DNA of 64,000 nt from Inonotus obliquus (taxonomy: Eukaryota; Basidiomycota; Agaricomycetes; Hymenochaetales; Hymenochaetaceae). The stretch spans positions 1,116,001 through 1,180,000 of the forward strand of contig JAJHTX010000009.1 of the NCBI GenBank assembly GCA_032164295.1, in the 5' to 3' direction. Below, piece after piece: positions 43,932 to 55,887 of the stretch. How positions within the stretch are numbered: position 1 is the stretch's first letter; every line of letters starts with the position of its first letter. The notes below the pieces were generated by a model that made no database searches, was not told the DNA's origin, and saw only the letters and a list, made by a program, of their open reading frames with translations. Both the position numbers and the translations under genes were made by a program.

Positions 43932-46299
43932 TCACAACTCCGTCTGCGACGTGACGTTTAATGACATCCAGAACTTACACCTCTCAATCTCGTCCGCCGG
44001 TGCTCCTTCCATCTTCGACGCGCTCCTAATCAAGCTCGAGTTTGCCGGTTGACTGAGGACCATACGTCCCCCGCTCTCAAATGGAAGCCATTCAGGCGAT
44101 ATCTGTTGTCGCGACGTCGAAGGATTACCGGAGGATACGAAGGACGTCCAGAACGCTATCGATTCTTTAGAAAGTACTTCCTCCGTCTATTCGGAGGGAG
44201 TCAGATGCAGTGCTTTATAAGTTAAGTTTGCAATACGCTTACGCTGTTAAACGCAGTGAACGTGAATCCGGTATTTGGAGCTGAGCTAATGTGGATGTTA
44301 ATGGCGGAATGGCATTGTTGTTCAGAGAAATGCGCCTACGTTGTACCTTGAGAAACAACTTTTAATGTGGAACCACACAGGAATAAACGAAGGCATACGA
44401 ACCATCGAATAGGTAGTAGAGGTCGGAAGTATGCATGACACCTTCGTACGGAGCTCTCGCAAGTAAAACAGGATTCGGAGAGTTGAATCTGGGGAATGAT
44501 TATTCCGCAATCAGATATTGATGGTTAGTTTACATGCTAGCACATAGAACTTCACCTGAAAGTGAAAACATTCTTCGTTCCTTTCGCTTGTAGCCTATCA
44601 GCAAGGAACCAGTCCCTAGAATGCAGATTTGTTTCAGCTAACTAAACCAAGATTCAAGGTGGTAATTTAGCCTCACATGCATCCAAATATAATCTCTTGG
44701 GCCATTGTCCATGCACGGTCATACTGTGTTGCAAATGGACTTCCCGGTGCCCCAGGAGCAGGATATAGTGTAAGAGCCTCCTGGACTAAGTCGTTCGACT
44801 TACATCGGACGTAATCAGCACTTTCATTCTGAGTTGTTGACTCATTCTGCTTACAATGTGACTTCCCCAACGTTCAAACACAAGTCTTGCCACATCTTCG
44901 TCTGTCTTGAAATCTTGGGGTGGTCCTCCTACAAAAGTGCGCCCTTCAGTCGAACAATGACCCCCAATAAAATCGACAAGCGCGAATTTCTCGGATGTAA
45001 TGAGGGTATTTGGTAATTCCGGAAGAATACCGCCCGGTCCGTCGACAACTGGAGCTAGCATTCCTGCTGGGATGCTGTTTATAGCGGCGACAATTGCTCC
45101 TGAAATAAGCTAAATCATGATTCGGTTCATAATGGTTTGCACTGAGCAGCTGACCAAGGGAAGCATTCCGAAGGCAAGACATAGCCTGCGGGCCGGAAGC
45201 AGGACATCCTACGACCTTGGTGATATTCTCTGAAAGAAACTCGTAAACTTAGAGAAGGTAAGAAGCTCACTAGCCTTACTGAATGCAACCTCCGCTTCCT
45301 CTGTGGTGGGAGTGGGTCCGTAGCCAATGGATTGTGCGATTCCCCGCCTGAACGGAACGGGCTTGGAACCTGAATAAATGTAAATCTAAAACGGCTGCTA
45401 AGACCTGATCTTGATACTGACCTCCGAAAGCGACTATTTGCATCACGATACTCGCACCGCCCGCACTCTCGCCGTCGATTGTTACTTGGTCCGGATCGCC
45501 GCCGAATTTCGCAATATGTCGTTGTACCCAATCGAGTGCGGCTCGTTGATCGAGCAGACCTGCGTTCAGTTCTCCATTCTCCCTCACAGCACTTCCAGCG
45601 AGAAATCCAAGGAGATTCAGGCGATAGGCGATCGATACGCCTATAACATTCAGGTTTGACTGCTCAACCCAGTCGTACAACGGAAACCCTTGAGGCGACT
45701 AGATTACAGTAACAGTCAAAGGCATGAAGAGCGAATGGCATAGAGGTACGCACACCAGCGAAGAACCCGCCTCCCTGGCATGTTGTCAGTTTTCGGTCGT
45801 CTATCGTCTATGAAGTGAATGAAAATACATGGATGTGAACCACGACTGGTAATTTATCTCCCTCCTTTGCGTCGGTAGGTTTCCAGATGTTCAGTTTGAG
45901 ACAGTCTAGAGAGTACGTCAGTTACTTAGGCAAGAAGCAAGACTAGTTATGTTTCGGACCTTCTGACCCAATACCGACTTGAGCGGGCTGTTGAATGCAC
46001 GGTGGACCCCAATTCCGAGCATCGATGACTGTAGCTACATCCACGTTCGTCTCATCGAGTGGCGCTGGAGCCCGAAAACGTAGGTTACCGAGAGGCGGCT
46101 GAGCATAAGGAATACCACCGAAGAATGTCACTGGTCCATTAGTCTGACCTGTCGGAGACGTAGAGTTCCCAGCAAAAGCGGCATAGCCAAGATTGACAAC
46201 AGGACCAAGCGGCGACGAGACCTGAGGTAGTCCTGGGACTGTCGGCGAGATCAATAGTATTCCGAGAATGCAGAGCAATGATTCAGAGCAAAGACGCAT
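43932..46299 (-). CDS. Secreted type-B carboxylesterase/lipase, copy 1
   Basis: Multi-exon gene starting at the ATG at 46299 with a signal peptide (MRLCSESLLCILGILLISP). The domain order is that of type-B carboxylesterases: substrate-channel entry GGIPYAQPPLGNLRFRAP, oxyanion hole HIHGGGFFAG, nucleophile elbow [14 protein letters not shown] (Ser nucleophile), acid-residue region [14 protein letters not shown], and the His region reading [12 protein letters not shown]. The C-terminus ends near FWMSLNVTSQTEL. About a dozen introns of ~45-70 nt are inferred, one of them flanking a 7-nt exon at 44346-44340. These enzymes hydrolyse carboxylic esters, lipids or feruloyl/acetyl esters outside the cell. 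The exact substrate is unknown. Tail-to-tail with the transporter, tandem with copy 2. Confidence 0.85.
44340..44346 (-). other. 7-nt microexon of esterase copy 1
   Basis: On the minus strand GTACAAC is preceded by an acceptor (tctcaag) and followed by a donor (gtaggc). Joining G|GT-ACA-AC|C reads G-T-T between LFxG and SAPNTGF, keeping frame. The same exon exists in the other three copies. Confidence 0.7.
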
Positions 46300-46861
46300 T
46301 TTGAGATCTCTATCTGAGAGGTGTCTTCCACGTTACATCTTATTCGTCCAGACTCTGGAGAAAGAGCAACGCGTGATCATTCATTTAAGTTACCCACTAG
46401 ACATCATCAGAAGCCCGCCATCATTCGCTCGGGGGCGGACCGGGGCACGCGTGATGGTGGGGAGTGAAGAGAAGTTCAAGAATACGCGCAATGTAATGGT
46501 GAGTTTACGTCCAGCAGAAGGTAGAAGCAGAGCAGGAACGTTGTGTTTGCTAATGTTTCTCATGGTCGTGACGTGACTCCTCGCGTCGCGTGATTTCGCG
46601 CCGATTTCTTCGGACAATTCATACCGTTTGCGGCATAATTCCTGTTGATATTCATATGGTAAACGGCCATGGTGACTCTCATCTTTGGTCGGATTTCCTA
46701 TCATTCTTTAGGCATATACATAAAGGATCACTTTCACCATGACTTTATCGTAGTTTCCCAACACGTAGAATGTTCGGAGCACTACTACATAATGTCTAAT
46801 CTTACGCCCGTTCTCAGTTGTCCCTCCTTCCACATAAATTTTTCATTATCCAGCTCCAAAT

Positions 46862-49214
46862 TCAAAGGCCCGTCTGCATCGTAACATTCAACGACATCCA
46901 GAATTTGCACCTCTCAATCTCGTCCGATGGTGTCACCTCCATCCCCGACGCGCTCTCTAAACTCGAGCCTGAGGGTTGATTAAGGACCATTCGGCCTCCA
47001 CTTTCAAACGGCAACCAGTTAGGTGATATCAGCTCGCGCGAAGTCGAAGTCGAAGGATTTCCAGATGATACGAAGGACGTCCAGAAGCCTATTGACTCCC
47101 TGGAGAGAACTTCCTCAGTCTGTTGAAAGTTGGGTCAACGCCATCGCAGGTATAAGGCAAACCGTGAATCGGGCTCACGCTGTTGAACGCGGTGAAAGTG
47201 AATGCAGCATTGGGTGCGGCTCTAAGAATATAGATCACATCAACGCTTTCTTATATTGTTTGTGTTGTTAAACCAGTCTTACGTTATTCCTGGAGGGAAA
47301 ATTCCAGTGAGATGAACGTGGACGTAAAGAAAGGGAAGTCCGTACCACTGAACAAGTAGAACAGATCAGAAGTATGCATTACACCTTCGAACGGAGTCAT
47401 CGCAAGGAGAACCGGATTTGGGGAGTTGAACCTGCGAGGTAGGACATCCGTCGTCAACAAGGTAGGTGCGATGAATATGGTACGTGAAAGGTACACTACC
47501 TGAATGTGAAAACGTTCTTCGCTCCTCTCTGCTGAAGCCTCTCCGCGAAGAACCAGTCCCTGCGTGTGCAATAAACAGAAGAGAATTTAACGAGCAGATG
47601 GCACGACGTACATGCATCCAAAGACCATTTCTTGAGACATTGTCGACGCACGATCATACTGTGTCGCAAACGGGCTTCCAGGAGTTCCAGGAGCTGGATA
47701 GAGAGCAAGAGCTTCTCGGATCGTTTCATTTGTCTTGTATCCATGTAAGGTCAACGCGGCTCAAAAAATCGCAGTAGCTCACGATATGACCGCCCCTTGG
47801 TTTCAGCATAAGCCTTATTATATCTTCATCTGTCTTGAAGTCTTCAGGTGTTCCTCCCACGAAGGTACGCCCGTCGTTCGTGCAGTGACCTCCCACAAAG
47901 TCGACGACTGCGAATTTCCCAGTAGTAATGAGAGTATTCGGCAATTCCGGAAGGAATCCTCTAGGTCCATCGACAACCGGCGACAGTCCAAAAACCCTGT
48001 TTATGGCAGCACTAATCGCACCTATAATTAGATATTAGCGCGACGGGATCATCTCCCATTTAACCGTGCAGCTGACCAAGAGAAGCATTTCTAAGACACG
48101 GCATCGTTTGCGGTCCGGAGACTGGACACCCGACGACCTCCGTGACAGTCCCTGGAAAGAAATCGTGAAGTTGAAGAAGGCTAAGAATAGGCAAGGCTCA
48201 CTGAATGTGTTTTCCGAATCATCTGCAGTAGAAGTGGGTCCGTAACCAATGGACTGCGCGATCCCTCGCTTGAAAGGGACTGGCTTCGAACCTATAATAG
48301 AACCAGTTTAGAACAAGCAGTGTCATTTGATCCTCATACTGACCTCCATAGGCGACAATCTGCATCACCACACTCGCACCACCGGCACTCTCACCGTCGA
48401 TTGTCACCTGGTCTGGGTCGCCACCGAATTTTGAAATGTGACGCTGAACCCACTCGAGTGCGGCTCGTTGATCAAGTAAGCCAGCATTCAAATCACCATC
48501 TTCTTGTACCGTGCGACCAGCAAGGAATCCCAGCAAGTTCAAACGATAAGCGAATGATACGCCGACAATATTGGGATTCGACTGGTTGACCAAGTCATAT
48601 AGTGGATATTGTTGAGGCGTCTAAATTTCGACATCAGCTGATAAAATCATGAAGAATCAAGAACGAATCCAACTCTATCGAAGAATCCACCTCCCTGATA
48701 AACGTCGTAGATTAGAGGGAATTTACAGACGATGAATGATCAAATACATGGATATAGACTAAGACAGGAAGTTTGTCGCCTTCTTTCGCGTCGCTAGGTT
48801 TCCAGACATTGAGTTTGAGACAATCTACAGGAACCATTAGTTACTGATGGATAAGAAAAACATTTCAAAGTTCGTACCTTCCGATCCAATCCCAATTTGA
48901 GCAGGCTGCTGGACGCAAGGTGGACCCCAGCTCCGCGCATCAGAGATGGCGACCTGTCCTTCGTTCACAACCCTCTCGTCCAATGGCGCCGGAGCCCGAA
49001 AACGCAGATCATCGAGAGGAGGCTGAGCATAGGGGATGTTGCCAAAGAATGTCACTGGTCCATTAATCTGACCTGCTGGAGACGTAGAGTTCCCAGCAAA
49101 AGCTGCATAGCCGAGGTTTACAACAGGTCCAAGAGGTGACGAGAGTTGAGGTAATGCAAGGATGGGGGATGAGACTATCAGAACGCAGAGCAGCGACAAT
49201 GAGCAGAGGCTCAT
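46862..49214 (-). CDS. Secreted type-B carboxylesterase/lipase, copy 2
   Basis: Starts at 49214 with a signal peptide (MSLCSLSLLCVLIVSSPILA). Visible motifs: FFGNIPYAQPPLDDLRFRAP, a YIH|GGGFF oxyanion segment, [31 protein letters not shown], a His region ([12 protein letters not shown]) and the C-terminal [18 protein letters not shown]. It is a tandem paralog of copy 1. Differences worth noting: the oxyanion segment reads GGGFFDR rather than GGGFF[AY]G, with a weak donor (gttgga); and the acid-region motif reads TNDGRTF instead of STEGRTF, replacing the usual Glu with Asp (Asp or Glu can serve as the acid in this fold). No frame break is seen. The 7-nt microexon is at 47289-47283. Confidence 0.8.
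47283..47289 (-). other. 7-nt microexon of esterase copy 2
   Basis: GAATAAC on the minus strand lies between a ccctccag acceptor and a gtaaga donor. The join reads G-I-T-A-A-P-N-A, in frame with both flanking exons. Confidence 0.7.
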
Positions 49215-49630
49215 TCCGAGATCTGTAGGGAAAGTTGCTCGGTTTCCATCACCGTTTGCAGTAACTTATTAGCCTTGAGAAAGGGAAGTGCTGTACTCGT
49301 GATCTTTCATGTCTGCCTTCCATAAGATATCCGCAACCTCTTTCCCAAGGACGGACCGGTATTTCTGAGAGAAGAGAATCAAAAATTGTTGTTGGACGAT
49401 AGCATGGCTTCGTAGTAGAAGCAAGTCGAGTCGGCAACTTGCACATCTTTCGACGTGACATATCACCTCACGTTATTGTCACTAGAGTCACAAACTCGGC
49501 GTATCGCGCAAAACGCCGCATGTGACACACTTCATTGTAATTATCAACCCACAAAATACAGACCACAAAATTGAGGCCAGAAATACATAGGAAAGCGCAG
49601 GGTAGCAAGAAAATTCAGATCGCTGGTCCT

Positions 49631-50961
49631 TTAGCAGGTCTGGCGCGCATTGAAATTCCATTTATCATTGCCGTTGGAGGTTGCACCCCATCCGACGATG
49701 GTCTCATCCCAGCTACGCCACATCCAACCGATGTTCTTGGCCTTGAAGAAGTCCTCGCAGTGGCGGTCGAGTAAGTTCCAGTAGCCAATCTCAGAATCAA
49801 GGTTGACGACAATGTTCGGGCTGTTGGGAGTAAACTCCTCTTCGTTGCTTGGCCAGCCGGTCTACGCAGAAATACGTAAGCTAACCGGGCAATAGCGATT
49901 TGTATTACCAGTAGAAACTGACCTGCGTCACAAGAAGCGGTTTGCCATTTGCTATTCCTTCGAAGTAGCCGATATCACCGGTGAAATCGTTCCAGGACGT
50001 GTCACTTCCACCGTCTCGTGCGTCCCAAGCGAAGTACGGGAAATCGTTGATCATGAAGAAATCAACCGCATCAGCGACGGCGGAAATATCTCCCGCTTGC
50101 TGCCAGCCGTATGCCATGTCCGAAATAGAGATAGGAATGTCAAGACCTGCGTTTGAAAATTCGCCTTTCACCTGGCGGATCCAGTTGGCGAGGTTTTCAG
50201 GCGAACCAAAGTCCCAATCGTACAGAGGCTAAAAGGCAAAAATGTAGGTATAAGAGGGTTGTGATACGTAACATGGGAAGCGCACACCTCGTCACCTAGA
50301 TTGAATCAGTTGTCAGTCTTTCAATGTTTTGATTCTTATGATGACTGAACATACCCAGTGCAACAGCCAATACCGGATCAGGGATGCTTAAAACAGCCTA
50401 GAAGATATTGTAAGTAAACAAGGAAACCGCCAGAAGAATGAGCTCACCTGGGTAACTGCGTTGATCCTTCGTACTCCAAGGTCATCAAATGATTGACCAC
50501 CGTCGAGCAATGTCCATACAAGTGGAATTATGTTAATGCCTGAAGTTGCAGCTGCACCGATCACGGCTAAGAAGTGGATGATTATATTCTCCCCAGGAGC
50601 CATGCTGAAGCCGAACTAGGTACCTTTATAATAGCCGGAGTCTGTGCCATCCCCACAGAGATCAAAAGTGATGACGCTCCTGGCGCCCTTTGAACGCATA
50701 CGACTAAAGTCAGACACCATACTGTCATATGACGGACAATTCTGTACAACACGATATTTAGTCTCAAGAAAAAAGCATTTCAGCGAAAATACCACCGACG
50801 TCAAGAGCATAGACGAAACCTCCAAACGCATACATATCTCTGATCTTGTCCAAACGCGACATCGCACTCGCAGGCCGTTTATTGCCCGGCCCTGGAGCAG
50901 CGAGTGCCAGTTGTCCAAAGCAAGCGAAAGCCAGAAGAAAAAGAGCAGAGTAGTTCATCAT
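49631..50961 (-). CDS. Secreted GH17-like beta-1,3-glucanase
   Basis: Seven exons (50961-50800, 50741-50624, 50566-50448, 50397-50355, 50295-50288, 50228-49923, 49861-49631) give 328 aa with a signal peptide (MMNYSALFLLAFACFGQLAL). The TIM-barrel segments resemble fungal GH17: CPSYDSMVSDFSRM, RSVITFDLCGDG, NIIPLVWTLLDGG, VLAVALGDEPLYDWD with the predicted acid Glu150, FFMINDFPYFAW and KPLLVTQTGWPSNEEEF. In most GH17 enzymes the last motif reads T-E-T-G-W-P with Glu as nucleophile, whereas here residue 252 is Gln. Exon 5 is only 8 nt and carries Glu150. GH17 enzymes cleave or transfer beta-1,3-glucan in cell walls, and the Gln raises doubt about ordinary hydrolysis. It sits between the two esterase pairs. 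Confidence 0.75.
50288..50295 (-). other. 8-nt microexon carrying the GH17 acid residue
   Basis: GTGACGAG on the minus strand is bounded by a ctag acceptor and a gtgtgc donor. The join G|GT-GAC-GAG|CCT gives L-G-D-E-P. Including it makes the seven-exon coding length exactly divisible by three (987 nt). Confidence 0.75.
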
Positions 50962-52825
50962 GGGCGAAGCTACCGCGAAGAAGGCGAATGAAACTGCAAT
51001 TCTTCTCTAGAAAGCATCGTCCTTTATACTCGCTGGTTTAAACTTCAGAAAGCAGATCCGGCGTATTCTGCAAGCTCGCGCTGTCAGTTAGCACATGCTG
51101 GATGAGGACGGCCGCATGGACTTACCGGAGGTTAAGTCAATGTTTTGAGCAGACCAGCTCCTCTAAAAAGCCAGCAGAATCTATCTGTCTAGCTGAAGCT
51201 AGTAGATCAGCCGCCGGAACTAATCTAGTTCCAAAGAAGCCAGCCTCGCATTGTGTATATGTCAGCCAAAAAAGGCGTGCGTGTCGGGAAAACGAGTGCT
51301 TTAGTATGGCAATCTCAGCCTTATAATTTTCGTTCGTTGGCGCCATGATGAGATGAAGAGAAAGGAAGGCAGCCAGCACTTAAAATCAAAACCGGCTATC
51401 ACCGAGCTGAACTTCAAACTCTATTTGAGGCTGACGATCTTTCGAATGTTGCTTACCTCGCCTAATGGCAATTCTAACTCTAACGATGAAAGAGTAATTA
51501 TGCTATTTCGATTCTTGAACTATTCAATGGAGACTGTGGCCTGCACAGTACTAGTGATGTGCAGGATAACTGGACGAAGCCTTGTGTTGCCTCATGCCGC
51601 TGGTTGATCCTGGCGCACTTGACCTCGTGCCACATCGTCCGGAGGTATACGACATGATTGCTCCTTCGTTAAGATGGATCCCGCCACCGTGACTCCACGA
51701 ACCGTCGGAGCAAAACGACACCTTTTCCGGTCTGTCTTTGCATCATTTGGACGGTCCACCAGAGTTGATCGCATCCCTATATCACGTTCATGAAAACTGA
51801 AGCTAGATACAGGCCGTTCAGCTGCACACATACTACACTTCTTGACGTGGCAGTGGAACGTCTCGTCTTGTCTTTATCAATTTTGTGCGCCTCAGTCATG
51901 TTAACTGACTGTATTTATTGCACATTCGGCATACACGACTCTGGAACAAACTCTCTTCTTCCTCCTTGCTCCAGAAATCGCCGAGAAATACAATACATCA
52001 TACTTCTAATCCGGAGAAACGCAGCTCTGAGGTTCCCGTTCTGCGCGGGTTTTCCTGACTCACTGATAATGATAATCTGGATTCAGAGGTTCAGCATCGC
52101 AGTTGTTCTTGGTGCGTAACTCTACGACCCCAGAGCCTCGGAGGATTCTCATCACTGATTTTCCCACAGGAATCGAAGTGCGATAATTCTTGCGGTTCAT
52201 GCTCCACAGTACTAGTATGACAACGATGTATGCTCTCTGAGTAACCACGCCGAATTGAACAGGTCCACCATCCCCATACTTCGCGCAGAACGCTGTGCGT
52301 GGGAATGAAAAGGAGATTGGGACAACTATACCATACTTCGAGGGGGAGGTCTGCGCTCAGCGGATGGCTGGTAATATCAACTGTGTGCTGTGTAGTGTGC
52401 AGTTTCAGTGCGTGATTGGTAATACTCGATTACCAATCAATTCAGATTTTCATTAGCTGACAGAGCAGGCGCTTACTCACTTCTTACTTTCACCCTCGCG
52501 CTCTTAGCAGTCCAGCGATTCTAGCTTTGAAAATTCAGAGTTTTATGAAAAGACTAGGAATGCGAAGAAGCAGGCCATGCGTTGTTACACACGAACTGCA
52601 ATCGATTCCAGAGGTCCACCGCAACTGGAAGGCGTAATAAGTTAACCCAGGTTGGATGTTTCTTTCCATCGACGATTTATCGTGTCCGGACCGTCACCAG
52701 AAATGGAACACGGAAGTGTATGAACGCATCCTGTAAGAAACTACATATCATGAATATAGAAGACGCCTCCGGGATTATAAAGCTCGCACGGAGAGAAGAA
52801 CATTAATGTCAAGCTGACGATAACT
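50962..52825. other. Divergent intergenic region, 1.9 kb
   Basis: Contains the promoter of the GH17-like gene and, at the right, the promoter of esterase copy 3. On the plus strand around 51580-51695 a short frame reads MPLVDPGALDLVPHRPEVYD, then MIAPSLRWIPPP and a stop. It is coding-like but too short to place and may be an exon remnant. No other gene is seen. Confidence 0.4.
52786..52792 (+). promoter_or_regulatory. TATA box of esterase copy 3
   Basis: TATAAAG in the context cgggattataaagctc, 34 bases upstream of the ATG at 52826. The identical 16-base context is found at 55825-55840 before copy 4, so it was carried along by the duplication. Confidence 0.6.
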
Positions 52826-55214
52826 ATGAGGCCCCGTGCAGCTATTCTGCTCTGTATCCTTGGAGACGTAGGACTTTCGTGGACCCTGCCTCAGTTATCA
52901 TCTTCGCTTGGGCCTACAGTCAACCTTGGTTATGCGGCATTCGCTGGAAACTCAACATCGCCGACGGGTGAAGCTAACGGGCCGGTGACGTTCTTCGGTG
53001 GCATTCCGTACGCACGGCCTCCTGTGGGAGACTTGCGTTTTCGAGCACCAGTCCCGCTGGACGAGGCCGTCGTGAATGGAGGGCATGTCCCTGTCACGGA
53101 TGCTCGCAACTGGGGCCCGCCTTGTCTTCAACAGCCCGCTCAAGTCGGCATCGGTTCAGAAGGTTCGAATATCTCTGCTTTTACTACTTCGAGAGCGACT
53201 GATTGGTCTGATGCATAGACTGCCTCACGCTCAATGTCTGGAAACCAACCGATGCGAAGGAGGGGGACAAGCTCCCTGTTGTTGTCTACATCCATGTAAG
53301 CCGCTTCTCTACTCGGATTGGTATAGTCTGACTGCTCTTCGCAGGGAGGAGGATTTTTTTATGGGGTACGGTATCGCGCTTATCGCCTCGGGTTCTAAGA
53401 TGTTAATTTTCGTTGCATTCCAGACGCCTCAAGGTTTCCCTTTGTATGATTGGGTTAACCAGTCGAGCCCAAAAATTATCGGAGTTTCGATGGGATATCG
53501 TCTCAACCTACTCGGATTCCTCGCCGGGAGTGAAGTGCAGAAAGACGGAGATCTGAACGCAGGCCTACTCGATCAACGCGCTGCACTTGAGTGGGTTCAG
53601 TGTCATATTGCGAATTTCGGCGGCGATCCAGACCAAGTGACAATCGATGGAGAAAGTGCAGGAGGTGCTAGTGTTATGATGCATATAGTTGCCTTCGGAG
53701 GTACGCGCTTCTAGAACCGACGGAAGCAAACCGATCGCCTTCTGATGCTGAATTTGGCTAATTAAACCAGGGACTAAGCCAGCTCCGTTCAAGCGGGGAA
53801 TAGGTCAATCCATAGGCCATAATTCTACACCTACGCCTGAAGAAGCCGAAGCTTTCTTTAGTGAGCTTCGCGCTTCGCTTCCCTTTCGCCTCTAATATAT
53901 CCATTGCAGGAAACGTTACAGAGGTAGTAGGTTGCCCTGCTTCTGGTCCGTCAACGATGCCTTGCCTTCGAAATGCTTCAATTGGTCAGCTGCCCCTATG
54001 GAGCTCGGTCTTCCGATGCTGATCAAACTGCAGGTGCTATCGTTGCTGCTATCAACCAAATTCCTGGTGGAGACCTCATTCCTGTAGTTGATGGACCCGG
54101 TGGAATTCTTCCGGATTTTCCAGCTAGACTCATTGCATCTGGGAACTTCACACCAGTTGATGTGTTGGCCGGACATTGCTCAACCGAAGGACGCACGTTC
54201 ATAAGTCCCCCAGAGGCATTCGTGACGGATGATGATCTTGTAAGAGAGGTATTTGCAATCTGGCCTCATGTGGTAAGTCACCACAAATCTCAGCTTGGAT
54301 TTTCCAGGATGTCTGTGTACTAATATTACATGAAGACGAATGATACCATCCAAAGGGCACTCACATTATATCCAGCACCAGGTGCACCTGGTAGTCCGTT
54401 TGCGACGCAGTATGATCGTGCTTGGACTATGTCACAGAATATGATGTTAGGATGCCTGTGAGCACCTTCACTCCATTCGCACAGGGATGCCGCGCTCTCG
54501 TCTCACTTTCACTTCTAGGGATTGGCTTCTCGCCGATAAACTCCAGCAGGGTGATGCAGGAAATGTATTCACTTATAGGTAAAAGATTGGCGAGAAGGTT
54601 TCCCAACTCGCTTCGACTTATGGCATTTGTTTAATTTCCAGATTTAACTCCCCGAACCCTGTTCTTCTTTCCCAGGCCCCATGGCAGGGAGTAATGCATA
54701 CGTCTGATCTCTTCTATCTATTTTCTGGTGAATACAGTTTTTGCGCATCTCATTGATATTTGAATTGACCGATGAGCATGGTTATAGGAACAACGTAAGT
54801 TTGACAGAGTCTTGTTGAAAGTCACCCTTCGTCTCAGTTTTCTCACATACTAGCTCCGCTCCTAATGCTGGTTTCATCTTTACACCGTTCAACTCCGTAC
54901 GTCCATCTTCTCTTGCTTGACATTTATGCTAGGGTGCTCATTGTCGCAACTACAATCAGACTGGGGTTGCACTCTCAAAAGAGTCCATAGCCTTCTGGAC
55001 GTCATTCGTATCGTCCGGAAATCCATCAAATTCGCGTGAAGCGATATCGCCGGCATGGCCTGCATTCTCAACTGGGAGCCGTATGGTCCTCAGTCAGCCG
55101 TCGAATTCAAGTTTACAATCCAGCGCGTCAGAGGTGGAAGTGATACCGGCGGATGAAATTGAACGGTGTAGGTTCTGGATGTCCCCGAACGTGTCGTCGC
55201 AATTAGGCCTGTGA
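52826..55214 (+). CDS. Secreted type-B carboxylesterase/lipase, copy 3
   Basis: Starts at 52826 with a signal peptide ([19 protein letters not shown]). Motifs in order: [28 protein letters not shown] with the intron exactly before the Gly triplet, [16 protein letters not shown] (Ser nucleophile), [13 protein letters not shown] (Glu acid), [14 protein letters not shown] (His), [13 protein letters not shown], and a C-terminus ending [13 protein letters not shown]. The acid and His assignments follow the family order. About 12 introns of 45-70 nt are inferred, including those around a 7-nt microexon (54788-54794). The frame is continuous when they are removed. Extracellular ester hydrolysis is expected. 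Closest relative is copy 4 directly downstream. Confidence 0.85.
54788..54794 (+). other. 7-nt microexon of esterase copy 3
   Basis: GAACAAC lies between a gttatag acceptor and a gtaagt donor. The join G|GA-ACA-AC|C gives S-G-T-T-S-A-P-N-A-G-F. Confidence 0.75.
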
Positions 55215-55831
55215 TGTAAAGTTGGCTCACACTCTCAAAAGTTTGAGTCGATAGGTCGACCGAATACTGGTCTTTCGAGTATGTACAACTTGGCTTAGTG
55301 TAAAGGAAGGAACAATTTGGGAATAATGGGTAGTAGTAAATAATTGTAGCGGCTTTCGGGAGCCATGTTGTACTTTGCAATTATAGAGAGAAAGACCTTT
55401 CGTGTTGTCACCAGTATTCTCTGAGCTGAGAGCCTGAGGTCTAAGGTTGATTTTCGTTCTTTGCACCCTAAGAACAGGTCCTAATATTAGATTTACCTCT
55501 TTCAGCTTAGTGATCGATGCTGATCCGAGTCGGCGAATCGCAGAAAGTCTTGGCGTTGGTGTTGGACTCTTCCTTCCTCCTGTGCCGTCCCGGAAATTTG
55601 AATGTGGGCTATATGACTAGGCTAGAAACTCAAAGAAGCAAGCCACGATGTGTTCGAGTATGGGTCCGATGATACCTGAAGGCAAAATAAGTCAGCCCAA
55701 CTTGGATGTTTCTTTCCATGGCGTGGACGACGTATCGCCTCCGGACCGTCACAAGAAGTAACATGCTGAAGCTCATGGACGCGTTCAGTGACAGTAATGA
55801 CTAGCAGTGAATATAAAAGGCGTTTCGGGAT

Positions 55832-55838
55832 TATAAAG
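55832..55838 (+). promoter_or_regulatory. TATA box of esterase copy 4
   Basis: TATAAAG in a context identical to copy 3. It is 50 bases upstream of the preferred ATG at 55888 but only 14 bases before the ATG at 55852, which supports the downstream start. Confidence 0.6.
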
Positions 55839-55887
55839 CTCCTTGCCTTGAATGCAGAATCACGGCGTGCCAAGGATAAATCTGGTG

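Noticed and set aside
49571..50232. Plus-strand frames opposite the GH17-like gene
   Set aside because: Antisense of exons 6 and 7, whose seven-exon model is exactly in frame.
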